From NCBI GenBank assembly GCA_016124425.1, contig WGNT01000073.1:1-58129 (forward strand): a stretch of DNA of 58,129 nt, written 5' to 3'. The number at the start of each line of letters is the position of its first letter. Positions within the stretch are counted from its first letter, which is position 1. Origin of the DNA: Cytophagales bacterium (GTDB lineage Bacteria; Bacteroidota; Bacteroidia; Cytophagales; Cyclobacteriaceae). Below, piece by piece: positions 18,040-26,179 of this stretch. The notes under the pieces are model-generated. The model made no database searches. It saw only the letters and a list, made by a program, of their open reading frames with translations, and was not told the origin of the DNA. The position numbers were made by a program, and so were the translations under genes.

Positions 18040-18492
18040 CTAACCATTCCCCTTTTTTAGTTTACCTTCTTCAGAAAGGGTATCAAATTTCCTTGTCAGC
18101 TTTTTGATGTAAGCCACCTTCCGAAAGCGAAGTGCACTCCAATCCTCGTCGATGGATACTTGTCTCACAGGCTCCAATCCATACGTGCCCATTACCTCCC
18201 AGCCTGAATCGCGGTTGAAGTCGCAGGAGTACTTTTTGGAGGTTCCTTTGGGATACGCCATCCAAAATACGGCATCGCCTACCAACTTTGGCGCAATCTG
18301 TTGCACCATTTCGTCTAGCTTTTCACGCAACTGTACAAACCCAATAGCAAAATAGATATCCCCTGTTGCATGCCGCTCAAGTATGGCTTTGCCTTCAAGC
18401 ACATTCAACGCTTCGTTGAATGACTCCGGAGCCTGAAATATATGTACTACCGGCTGATCCTTATAGTTGAGTTTTTTAAAAACACCTTCCAT
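18040..18492 (-). CDS. DUF3052-like conserved protein
   Basis: 150 residues, soluble. The segment GDAVFWMAYPKGTSKKYSCDFNRDSGWEVMGTYGLEPVRQVSIDEDWSALRFRK matches the pattern of DUF3052-type proteins (VWxAYPKxTSK...DxNRDxGW). The role is unknown. It diverges from proline dehydrogenase with about 150 bases between, which must hold both promoters. Confidence 0.7.
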   Translation of the reverse strand: MEGVFKKLNYKDQPVVHIFQAPESFNEALNVLEGKAILERHATGDIYFAIGFVQLREKLDEMVQQIAPKLVGDAVFWMAYPKGTSKKYSCDFNRDSGWEVMGTYGLEPVRQVSIDEDWSALRFRKVAYIKKLTRKFDTLSEEGKLKKGNG

Positions 18493-18616
18493 GGCACTTT
18501 CAAATTAAATTCAGAATAAAAGTAATCCATAATCCATTAGTATCCAACAGGGGCTTTAAGTCGCTGTATCCCGCCACAAATCCACAAACAAAAGGCGGTC
18601 AATGTATGTTTTTTTG

Positions 18617-18624
18617 TACCTTTG
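18617..18624 (+). promoter_or_regulatory. Bacteroidota-type -7 element (TACCTTTG) before proline dehydrogenase
   Basis: TACCTTTG fits the Bacteroidota TAnnTTTG element and sits 18 bases before the ATG. No good TTTG is found 19-20 bases further upstream, so the -33 half is weak. The leader would be very short. Confidence 0.5.
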
Positions 18625-18641
18625 CAGCTTGATTTACATTG

Positions 18642-19835
18642 ATGCATACCAAACCAACTGTTTCTTTTGACAATACAGGGGTTGCCTTTGCGCATAAGAG
18701 TGATGGCGCGCTGCGGAAAATGTACGGCCTGTTTGCGTTGATGCACTATCCGTTTTTGTTGTTTACAGCCATCAAGCTGGCAAACTGGGGATTAAAATGG
18801 AACCTTCCAATAAAGGGCTTGATAAAGTATACCGTGTTTGAACAGTTTTGTGGCGGGGAAAACATACCGGATTGTGGTGAAAAAATCAAGGAACTCGCTA
18901 CGTATGGGATAGGTACTATTCTGGATTATTCGGTAGAAGGTAAAATGGACGTCACAAGTTATGACCATACGAAAGCGGAAATTCTTAAAACGATCCGTGA
19001 ATCCGCAGGCAAACAATACATGCCATTTGCTGTATTCAAAGTTTCTGGAATTGCCAATGTGACGGTGCTAGCCAAAGTTCAAGCGGGAGAGCAATTGACC
19101 GCGGAAGAACAAGCCGCCTATACTAGAGCGGAGAAAAGGATTTGGGAATTGTTTGATGCAGCCGCGGAGAATAAGGTTCGTATCATGGTTGATGGTGAAG
19201 AAAGCTGGTTTCAGGATGTCATTGACAGTTGGGTTCAGGCCGCAATGCGCAAATACAATAAAGAGACCGCAGTAGTGTACAACACCTTTCAGCTTTATCG
19301 CCATGATATGCTGCGCAACTTGAAGGATGCCCACCATGATGCGGTAGCCAACGGATACTTTCTAGGGGCCAAACTTGTTCGCGGTGCCTATTTGGAAAAG
19401 GAGCGGGATAGGGCCAGGGAAATGGGATATCCTTCCCCTATCCAAGCAACCAAGGAAGCTACAGACCGGGATTATGATAAAGCCCTTCAATTTTGCATCA
19501 ATAATAAGCAGCGGGTTTTTCTTGTCTCAGGGACCCACAATGAAGTGAGTAACATGGTATTGACCGAACTGGTTGATCTGCACGGGATGCGAAGAAACGA
19601 CGAACGTGTCTATGCCGCCCAACTATACGGCATGAGCGACGCCATTTCATTTAACTTAGCAAAGGCAGGCTTTAACGTAGCCAAGTACCTGCCTTATGGT
19701 CCGATAGCGGAGGTGCTTCCCTATCTTTCCAGAAGGGTGGAAGAAAATTCGGGAATTGCAGGTCAAAGCAGTAGGGAATTCCTCCAACTAAAAAAAGAAA
19801 TTGCAAGGAGAAAATCCTTGTCCAACAAAGCATAA
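18642..19835 (+). CDS. Proline dehydrogenase (monofunctional, FAD-dependent)
   Basis: 397 residues. A TTG at 18639 would add one residue, but the adjacent ATG at 18642 is the better start. The fold is the PRODH barrel: an N-terminal FEQFCGGENIPDCGEKIKEL, DYSVEGK, KLVRGAYLEKER, and near the C-terminus LYGMSDAISFNLAKAGFNVAKYLPYGPIAEVLPYLSRRVEENSG, which carries the substrate-binding arginines (RRVEEN). It oxidises L-proline to pyrroline-5-carboxylate. Twelve bases separate its stop from lysS, so both are probably in one transcript. Confidence 0.92.
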   Translation: MHTKPTVSFDNTGVAFAHKSDGALRKMYGLFALMHYPFLLFTAIKLANWGLKWNLPIKGLIKYTVFEQFCGGENIPDCGEKIKELATYGIGTILDYSVEGKMDVTSYDHTKAEILKTIRESAGKQYMPFAVFKVSGIANVTVLAKVQAGEQLTAEEQAAYTRAEKRIWELFDAAAENKVRIMVDGEESWFQDVIDSWVQAAMRKYNKETAVVYNTFQLYRHDMLRNLKDAHHDAVANGYFLGAKLVRGAYLEKERDRAREMGYPSPIQATKEATDRDYDKALQFCINNKQRVFLVSGTHNEVSNMVLTELVDLHGMRRNDERVYAAQLYGMSDAISFNLAKAGFNVAKYLPYGPIAEVLPYLSRRVEENSGIAGQSSREFLQLKKEIARRKSLSNKA

Positions 19836-19847
19836 TCAGGTTAATAT

Positions 19848-21569
19848 ATGCAATTATTGAGCGAACAAGAAATCGAGCGACGCAAGGATCGCGAGGAGCT
19901 GATCAACATTGGCATCGATCCCTATCCGGCCATCTCATATCCCGTAAATGTCACCGCTGCGGACATTCACCAAAACTACGAGAACCGTAAAAATGACTAT
20001 AAAAGTATTTCTATCGCAGGAAGATTGATGTCGAGACGGATTATGGGTTCCGCATCCTTTGCGGAAATCCAGGATGCTACCGGCCGGCTTCAACTGTATG
20101 TGCGGCGCGATGACCTCTGTCCCGATGAAGACAAATCAGCCTATAATACCGTATTTAAGAAACTTCTGGGAATAGGGGACTATGTAGGGGTAAAAGGATA
20201 TATCTTCACTACGCAGACGGGTGAAATCTCCCTACACGTTACCGAGCTAACTCTCCTTTCGAAATCCTTAAAACCGCTGCCTGTGGTAAAGAGGGACGAT
20301 GATGGAAACGTATATGATGGGTTCACAGATCCTGAACTGCGTTATCGGCAACGCTATGTTGATCTGATCGTCAACCCCGAGGTAAAGCAGACCTTCATTA
20401 CCCGATCCCGAGTGATTTCCCAAATGCGCCGCTACTTTGACGACCATGGTTGGCTGGAAGTCGAGACGCCTATCCTGCAACAGGTCCACGGAGGTGCAGC
20501 CGCGAAACCTTTTCAGACCCATCACAATGCGTTGGACATACCGCTTTTCTTACGTATAGCCAATGAACTTTACCTTAAAAGGCTGATCGTAGGAGGATTC
20601 GACGGAGTTTACGAAATCGGGAAAATGTTCCGAAACGAAGGAATGGACCGTACCCACAATCCAGAATTTACCTCCATGGAGATATATGTCGCCTACAAAG
20701 ACTATATCTGGATGATGGAAATGGTGGAAAAACTACTGGAAACGATCGCGGAGTCGGTGTTGGGTACCACACAAGCAAAGGTAGGCGAACATGTGATCGA
20801 ATTCGCCGGGCCATACCGGCGATTGACCATGTTTGAGTCTATACATGAATACGCTGGTATTGACGTAAGCCAGCTTGATGAGGAAGGCCTGCGAACCGTC
20901 TGCGCGAATCTTGGTATTACTGTAGACGGCAGCATGGGCAAGGGGAAATTGATCGATGAAATTTTTGGGGAAAAAGTAGAAGAACACCTGATCCAACCCA
21001 CTTATATTACTGACTATCCAATAGAAATGACTCCCTTAGCCAAAAAACACCGTGATAAGCCGGGGCTTGTTGAGCGTTTTGAGTTGTTTGTAAATGGTAA
21101 AGAAATAGCAAATGCCTATACCGAACTAAACGACCCCATTGATCAAAGAGAACGTTTTGAGGAGCAGCTTAAACTTGCGGCAAGAGGCGACGACGAGGCA
21201 ATGGCGATGGATGAGGATTTTCTACGTGCGTTGGAATACGGCATGCCCCCAACCTCCGGCTTAGGTATAGGTATTGACCGTCTTTGCATGCTACTTACGG
21301 ATAACAGTACCATACAAGAGGTGCTTTTCTTTCCCCAAATGAAGCCGGAGAAGCGAGTACACATCGCCTCCGATGAAGATTTCATCGCCTTGGGCGTTAA
21401 TGCGGGCTTGATTCCAGTGTTGAGGGACTTAAACATACACACGGTGGAACAACTAAAAGGCCAAAACGCGAGTAAGTTTTTTAACGATATCTGCGGACGC
21501 AGAAAGAAAATGAAACTGGAAGTGGCCAATCCTACCAAAGAAGAGGTGGAAAGTTGGATTGGCAGCTAA
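19848..21569 (+). CDS. lysS: Lysyl-tRNA synthetase, class II
   Basis: 573 residues. An OB-fold anticodon-binding domain comes first ([35 protein letters not shown]). The class II catalytic domain follows with motif 1 around [15 protein letters not shown], motif 2 [21 protein letters not shown] and motif 3 [17 protein letters not shown]-terminal extension of about 70 residues ([23 protein letters not shown]) is seen in many Bacteroidota enzymes. It charges tRNA-Lys and is the only lysyl-tRNA synthetase in the window. Confidence 0.96.
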   Translation: MQLLSEQEIERRKDREELINIGIDPYPAISYPVNVTAADIHQNYENRKNDYKSISIAGRLMSRRIMGSASFAEIQDATGRLQLYVRRDDLCPDEDKSAYNTVFKKLLGIGDYVGVKGYIFTTQTGEISLHVTELTLLSKSLKPLPVVKRDDDGNVYDGFTDPELRYRQRYVDLIVNPEVKQTFITRSRVISQMRRYFDDHGWLEVETPILQQVHGGAAAKPFQTHHNALDIPLFLRIANELYLKRLIVGGFDGVYEIGKMFRNEGMDRTHNPEFTSMEIYVAYKDYIWMMEMVEKLLETIAESVLGTTQAKVGEHVIEFAGPYRRLTMFESIHEYAGIDVSQLDEEGLRTVCANLGITVDGSMGKGKLIDEIFGEKVEEHLIQPTYITDYPIEMTPLAKKHRDKPGLVERFELFVNGKEIANAYTELNDPIDQRERFEEQLKLAARGDDEAMAMDEDFLRALEYGMPPTSGLGIGIDRLCMLLTDNSTIQEVLFFPQMKPEKRVHIASDEDFIALGVNAGLIPVLRDLNIHTVEQLKGQNASKFFNDICGRRKKMKLEVANPTKEEVESWIGS

Positions 21570-21607
21570 GTAGCTTCCCTATTCATACGTTATTGCATTG
21601 AGTGAGT

Positions 21608-21650
21608 GTTGTCAGTTTTAGCAAAAAACTGACAACGCCCACTTTTTTTA
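21608..21650 (+). terminator. Intrinsic terminator after lysS
   Basis: GTTGTCAGTTTT at 21608-21619 pairs with AAAACTGACAAC at 21625-21636; a T-run follows at 21643-21649 after a short spacer. It ends the proline dehydrogenase-lysS transcript. Confidence 0.75.
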
Positions 21651-21699
21651 TTCGCCGACATCGGGAACCGTTCAAACGCTTTAGGCTCCTACCTTATAA

Positions 21700-21725
21700 C
21701 TTCTAAACATTTAATGGTTTAGAAG
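21700..21725. other. Inverted repeat upstream of TonB-dependent receptor
   Basis: CTTCTAAAC at 21700-21708 and GTTTAGAAG at 21717-21725 form a 9-bp perfect inverted repeat with an 8-base spacer, about 70 bases before the receptor start. It may be an operator or the end of a leader; no T-run follows directly. Confidence 0.4.
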
Positions 21726-21792
21726 GGTTTTACTATTAATAAAACACTGTTAACCTCTCTGTTCCGATCTCAAACCGTTCCGCCTAAATCTT

Positions 21793-24132
21793 ATGAAGCC
21801 TATTTTTTACTCGTTACTCTTGTTTCTTATCGTCCCCATTGTATCAGGTTTTGCGCAACGTAATTCGCGACAGTTTGAAGTATCCGGTACCGTTACCAAT
21901 AAGTTGACTGGAGAGAAGTTGCCGTTTGTACAAGTGGCCTTATTTGAGCCTAACAAAGACCAACCAGTAGTATTTTCTGATACCGATGAAGCCGGAAGGT
22001 TTGCATTGTCCAGCCCCTCGGGCGATTATCTCCTGCGGTTTTTTCTGATCGGATATGAATCCAAGGAAGTACAACTTCCCCTGTTTGCCAACAGCTCCTT
22101 GGGAACTATTGAAATAATCGAGGAAAATCAAAATCTCGAAGAAGTAATTGTAACAAGCACAAAATTTCCCATGAGGGCGGATGTGGAGGGACTTACCATC
22201 AACCCGGATCAAAACTTGTCCAATCTAGGAGGGTCATTGCTGGACATTCTTCGAAATACGCCTTCCGTCAACGTCGGTGACGACGGGTCCATCACACTGC
22301 GGGGGAGCTCGGGAACAAATATCCTTATCAATGGCAGAAACTCCTCTTTGACCCAGAATCTTGATCAAATACCGGCAAGTGCAGTCGCACAGATCAAAAT
22401 AATCAACAACCCAAATGCCCGGTATGATGCCGAGGCTGAGGCCGGTGTGATTAATATTGTGTTAAAAAAGGGCCAAGACCTGGGTACCCACGCCAGTAGT
22501 GAGCTCACCTATGGTACGCGCGGACGGATGAATACGGGATTGAACCTGAATCACAGAACGCTTAGGTACAATATGTACGGAGGATATAATTTTCGCAGAT
22601 GGCGGGATATAGGGGTACGTAGGACAACGCGGGAGATCTTTGAGGATGGCGAAAAGCTACAGCAAGAAACAAATAGTATCGGTGAAAATACCGGCCACAA
22701 TGTAAACTTTGGAGGGGATTATTACTTCGGTAGAAACATCATCAGCTACGAAGGAGTGTTTCAAACCAGTGACGACAGTCAGTTGAACACACTTTTTGCG
22801 GATTTGAGACGGGTGAGTGACGATAGCCAAGTGCTGAAGTACGTGCGGAGAAATGATGAGACGGAAGCAGACGACGGTCTTGATAATGCCGTGATCTATG
22901 AACGTACGTTTGATAATCCAAAGAAGCAGCTACGTTTCTCGGCAAGTCACTCGTATAGAAACCAGTTCAAAACCCAAAATATCGATATCTATCGTAATGC
23001 CACCGAGGCCTTGCCTGAAAACCTTAACGGTCAAGAACGTGCATTTACCGATGAAAAGCGGTACATCTCGGTTTTTCAGGGCGACTATGTTGTGCCCTTA
23101 GAGAACGGTGGCACCTTCGAAACAGGCCTAAAGTCAAACATTCGAAAGTTTGATAACGATTATCTGTACAGCCGTTTTCAAGAGACCAGTCAGGATTTTG
23201 TGGAAGATCCTGCGGTAAGTAACCGCTTTATATATAAGGATCAGATCCATGCGGCTTACCTGATCTATGCTAAAAGCTTTAACAAGGTTGACCTATCTGC
23301 GGGGGTTAGAGGAGAATACACCTTGGTGGATACGTATCTGGAAAATACGCAGGAATCAAACCAACAAGAGTACGTCAACTTTTTCCCCAGTTTCCAAGGG
23401 TTGTACAACTTTTCACCGACGCAGAGTTTCAAGGTTACCTATAGCCGAAGAATAGACAGGCCCACCGCTTGGAGATTAAATCCCTTTCCGGATATTACAG
23501 ATTCATTGAGTGTACGTAGGGGTAATCCCAATCTGCAGCCGGAAATGATTCATTCCTTGGAAGTTGGTCACATGGCAAATTATGAAAAGGGGAGCCTTAC
23601 CTCCAACCTATTTTACCGGCACGTGGCGGGGCAGTTGGATTTTGTGACTATCGTAGAGAATGGTATTTCCTATTCCCAACCCGCCAACTTGAACACCTCC
23701 GAGTCCTATGGCGCGGAATTTATTGGCTTGCTGGAAGTGCTTCCTTGGTGGAATGTAAGTGGAAGTGCGACGGCCTTTAGGATCAAGGTAGACGGATCCA
23801 ATGTCGGTGAAGAGTTTGTCAATGATGGGTTTGCCTGGAACTCAAAGCTCACCTCCGACTTTTCCCTTCCTTATGGCGTTCGCATGCAGTTTGTCGGGAA
23901 CTATGAGTCGGCGGAGATTGAAGCGCAGGGAAGAGACTTGTCTCAATATTATATGGATATCAGTTTCCAGCGTAGCTTTTTTGAGCGTAAAGGATCGCTT
24001 TCTGTCAGTATTCGTGACGTGTTCGACACCCGGCGCTTTGCGGGTAGTGCCCTCACAAACACGTTTTCACAGGAGTTTTACAGCAAGCGGGAGACAAGGA
24101 TTCTACTGGTGAGTGCAAGATATCAATTCTGA
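21793..24132 (+). CDS. TonB-dependent outer-membrane receptor with carboxypeptidase-like N-terminal domain
   Basis: 779 residues. A signal peptide ends near GFAQ. Residues about 28-110 form a carboxypeptidase-regulatory-like domain (FEVSGTVTNKLTGEKLPFVQVALFE). The plug follows (LGGSLLDILRNTPSVNVGDDGSITLRGSSGTNILINGR). The rest is a beta-barrel of the outer-membrane protein family ending in ...ILLVSARYQF with an aromatic C-terminus. No SusD partner follows, so it is not a classic Sus pair; the ligand cannot be read from the sequence. It lies between the lysS terminator and a dehydrogenase gene and probably has its own promoter. Confidence 0.93.
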   Translation: MKPIFYSLLLFLIVPIVSGFAQRNSRQFEVSGTVTNKLTGEKLPFVQVALFEPNKDQPVVFSDTDEAGRFALSSPSGDYLLRFFLIGYESKEVQLPLFANSSLGTIEIIEENQNLEEVIVTSTKFPMRADVEGLTINPDQNLSNLGGSLLDILRNTPSVNVGDDGSITLRGSSGTNILINGRNSSLTQNLDQIPASAVAQIKIINNPNARYDAEAEAGVINIVLKKGQDLGTHASSELTYGTRGRMNTGLNLNHRTLRYNMYGGYNFRRWRDIGVRRTTREIFEDGEKLQQETNSIGENTGHNVNFGGDYYFGRNIISYEGVFQTSDDSQLNTLFADLRRVSDDSQVLKYVRRNDETEADDGLDNAVIYERTFDNPKKQLRFSASHSYRNQFKTQNIDIYRNATEALPENLNGQERAFTDEKRYISVFQGDYVVPLENGGTFETGLKSNIRKFDNDYLYSRFQETSQDFVEDPAVSNRFIYKDQIHAAYLIYAKSFNKVDLSAGVRGEYTLVDTYLENTQESNQQEYVNFFPSFQGLYNFSPTQSFKVTYSRRIDRPTAWRLNPFPDITDSLSVRRGNPNLQPEMIHSLEVGHMANYEKGSLTSNLFYRHVAGQLDFVTIVENGISYSQPANLNTSESYGAEFIGLLEVLPWWNVSGSATAFRIKVDGSNVGEEFVNDGFAWNSKLTSDFSLPYGVRMQFVGNYESAEIEAQGRDLSQYYMDISFQRSFFERKGSLSVSIRDVFDTRRFAGSALTNTFSQEFYSKRETRILLVSARYQF

Positions 24133-24354
24133 GAGTTGTTCTTTCGTAGGAATTTTATTTTTCTTTAGTGATTTCCGGCCGTTAAATCGATGATTTGATT
24201 GGTTTTTTACGAAATAAGACTGTTTTTGGTAAAATAGTGATGGATGACATGGATAATCAAATCAAAATTCCTAATTTGAGGGGATCATGTGTTGAAAGTG
24301 CCGACGGTCAACTAACATGATAAACCCAATCTGTCAACCAAAATAGTAAACCAC

Positions 24355-25545
24355 ATGTGTAAAAACCACGGAGTAGCTTATGTAAAGCCCGGAGAAGTAG
24401 AGGTAAGGGAAATTGAATACCCAAAACTTGCGCTGGGCAACCGAAAATGTGACCACGGTGTCATTCTCAAAATCGTATCCACCAACATCTGCGGCAGTGA
24501 CCAGCACATGGTCCGGGGTAGGACTACTGCACCGGAAGGACTCATTTTAGGGCACGAAATTACCGGACTGGTAATAGAAGCCGGCCGGGACGTTGAATTC
24601 ATCCATGTCGGGGATTTGGTTTCGGTACCGTTCAACATAGCCTGCGGCAGATGCCGAAACTGTAAGGAAGGAAGAACAGGCATTTGCCTCAACGTCAATC
24701 CAGCACGTCCCGGGGCGGCGTATGGCTATGTGGATATGGGGGGCTGGGTAGGTGGTCAGGCGGAATATGTCATGGTACCCTACGCCGATTTCAATTTATT
24801 GAAGTTTCCGGATTCCGATCAGGCCATGGAAAAAATTAAAGACCTGACGTTGCTTTCGGACATTTTCCCTACGGGATTTCATGGTGCCGTGACCGCGGGG
24901 GTAGGACCAGGAACCATCGTGTATGTAGCTGGGGCAGGGCCAGTTGGATTAGCATGTGCTGTTTCCTGTCACCTTTTGGGTGCTGCGGTAGTCATTGTTG
25001 GAGACATGATTCCGGAGCGGCTTGAACAGGCCAGAAGCTTTGGCTGTGAAACGATCGATCTTCGAAAAGACACGCCTTTGGAAGAGGCCATTGCGGCAAT
25101 AGTGGGTGTGCCAGAGGTAGACTGTGCAGTCGATTGCGTTGGATTTGAAGCCCGAGGCCATGGATCTGACGCAGGAACGGAGATGCCGGCGACCGTGTTG
25201 AACTCCGTGATGAACGTAACGCGTGCAGGAGGAAGTATCGGCATTCCGGGCCTTTATGTAACCGGTGATCCGGGTGCGGTGGATGATGCGGCGAAAATTG
25301 GCAGCCTAAGCATTAGGTTAGGATTGGGCTGGGCAAAGTCGCACAGCTTCCATACCGGTCAGTGTCCCGTCATGAAATATCACCGACAGTTAATGAATGC
25401 CATTCTTTATGATAAGGTGCAGATTGCTAAGGCGGTCAATGTTCAAATTATATCCCTCCAGCAATCGGTGCAGGGGTATAAAGACTTTGATGGCGGAGCA
25501 GCTAAGAAGTTTGTAATTGATCCACATGGAATGATTCCGAATTGA
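24355..25545 (+). CDS. fdhA: Glutathione-independent formaldehyde dehydrogenase (zinc alcohol dehydrogenase family)
   Basis: 396 residues, the length of the Pseudomonas putida formaldehyde dehydrogenase family. Catalytic zinc ligands are C46 (NICGSDQH) and H67 (LGHEITG). Structural zinc cysteines are C97, C100, C103 and C111 (CGRCRNCKEGRTGIC). The NAD motif is GAGPVG near residue 195. The insert ARPGAAYGYVDMGGWVGGQAEYVMVPYADFN and the tail RGHGSDAGTEMPATVLNSVM are characteristic of this branch. It would oxidise formaldehyde or other aldehydes and dismutate them. Single-gene unit with a strong terminator. Confidence 0.9.
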   Translation: MCKNHGVAYVKPGEVEVREIEYPKLALGNRKCDHGVILKIVSTNICGSDQHMVRGRTTAPEGLILGHEITGLVIEAGRDVEFIHVGDLVSVPFNIACGRCRNCKEGRTGICLNVNPARPGAAYGYVDMGGWVGGQAEYVMVPYADFNLLKFPDSDQAMEKIKDLTLLSDIFPTGFHGAVTAGVGPGTIVYVAGAGPVGLACAVSCHLLGAAVVIVGDMIPERLEQARSFGCETIDLRKDTPLEEAIAAIVGVPEVDCAVDCVGFEARGHGSDAGTEMPATVLNSVMNVTRAGGSIGIPGLYVTGDPGAVDDAAKIGSLSIRLGLGWAKSHSFHTGQCPVMKYHRQLMNAILYDKVQIAKAVNVQIISLQQSVQGYKDFDGGAAKKFVIDPHGMIPN

Positions 25546-25556
25546 TAATCGTCTAC

Positions 25557-25595
25557 ATCCTACCGAGTCAAATCTGACTCGGTAGGATTTTTTTT
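25557..25595 (+). terminator. Intrinsic terminator after fdhA
   Basis: ATCCTACCGAGTCA at 25557-25570 pairs with TGACTCGGTAGGAT at 25575-25588 across a 4-base loop, followed by a run of T. It is 12 bases downstream of the stop. Confidence 0.92.
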
Positions 25596-25783
25596 AGTTG
25601 AATACTGCCAGCTAGCCCCAGTGACTTTTTTAGTTTTTGAATTTGTCCCTCTAAAATCACCTTACCCAGATGGGACTTGCTACAAGCGAAAGATTAAAAT
25701 GTATTTTTAAGTCGCAAAGCCTGATAAGGGATTTTTGAAAATCGGCCTCGCAATGCCTCTCTAAATCCAGAGAGAAGTAAACC

Positions 25784-25818
25784 AAAAAAAAAGCTATGAA
25801 ACAAAATCTCATAGCTTT
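25784..25818 (-). terminator. Intrinsic terminator of the tRNA-like RNA
   Basis: On the minus strand AAAGCTATGA and TCATAGCTTT form a 10-bp stem at 25809-25818 and 25790-25799, followed by a run of T. It lies 32 bases downstream of the 3' end of the tRNA-like RNA and ends its transcript. Confidence 0.85.
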
Positions 25819-25849
25819 AGTCAATTAACAATAAACCCAAAATAACCAG

Positions 25850-25974
25850 CTGTAGGAGAAGGAGTCGAACCTCCACGGGGCAGTTAGGCAAAAACACGAG
25901 CTCGATGTTTGCTTTATCCCAGAATCCCCACCCCCGAGACCGGAGGGCACGTCTGCCAGTTTCATCATCCTACA
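25850..25974 (-). ncRNA. tRNA-like RNA with canonical acceptor, D and T arms but abnormal anticodon region
   Basis: Reading down the minus strand, TGTAGGA (25974-25968) pairs over seven bases with TCCTACA (25857-25851), followed by a discriminator G and no encoded CCA. The D arm is ATG-AAACTGGCAGA-CGT, like a leucine tRNA. The T arm is GGAGG-TTCGACT-CCTTC, with the TTCGA core. Between them lies a 17-nt hairpin CCCTC-CGGTCTC-GGGGG with G instead of T at the position before the anticodon, so no standard anticodon is readable. A 56-nt variable region follows, able to fold on GGGG/CCCC and GCAAA/TTTGC. Total length is 125 nt against 85-95 for normal class II tRNAs. A Bacteroidota-type promoter lies upstream and a terminator downstream, so it is its own transcription unit. 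It may be a divergent tRNA (allo-tRNA-like), a tRNA-derived regulator, or a relic. Confidence 0.75.
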
Positions 25975-26007
25975 GTATAAAAGACCATTTGTCTTTGTTT
26001 GATATGT

Positions 26008-26039
26008 CAAAGGTAATGGATGATCACTTACGTTGCAAA
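26008..26039 (-). promoter_or_regulatory. Bacteroidota-type promoter for the tRNA-like RNA
   Basis: On the minus strand TTTG (26039-26036), a 20-base spacer, then TACCTTTG (26015-26008): a full match to the TTTG-N19/20-TAnnTTTG promoter of Bacteroidota. The start of the RNA body lies about 34 bases further on, so a short leader with an AAGAC/GTCTT hairpin is expected and would be trimmed. Confidence 0.85.
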
Positions 26040-26179
26040 TAATATGAGAAAAAAATTGAAAAAATATTTTAAATTCAATCAATCCTCAGATTTGTTACCA
26101 ATTCAGTAATTTGCCTTTCTCCTTTTTCGACTGTTTTGCGGATAATAAATTCCATCTGTATACGGAATGAAAACGTACC

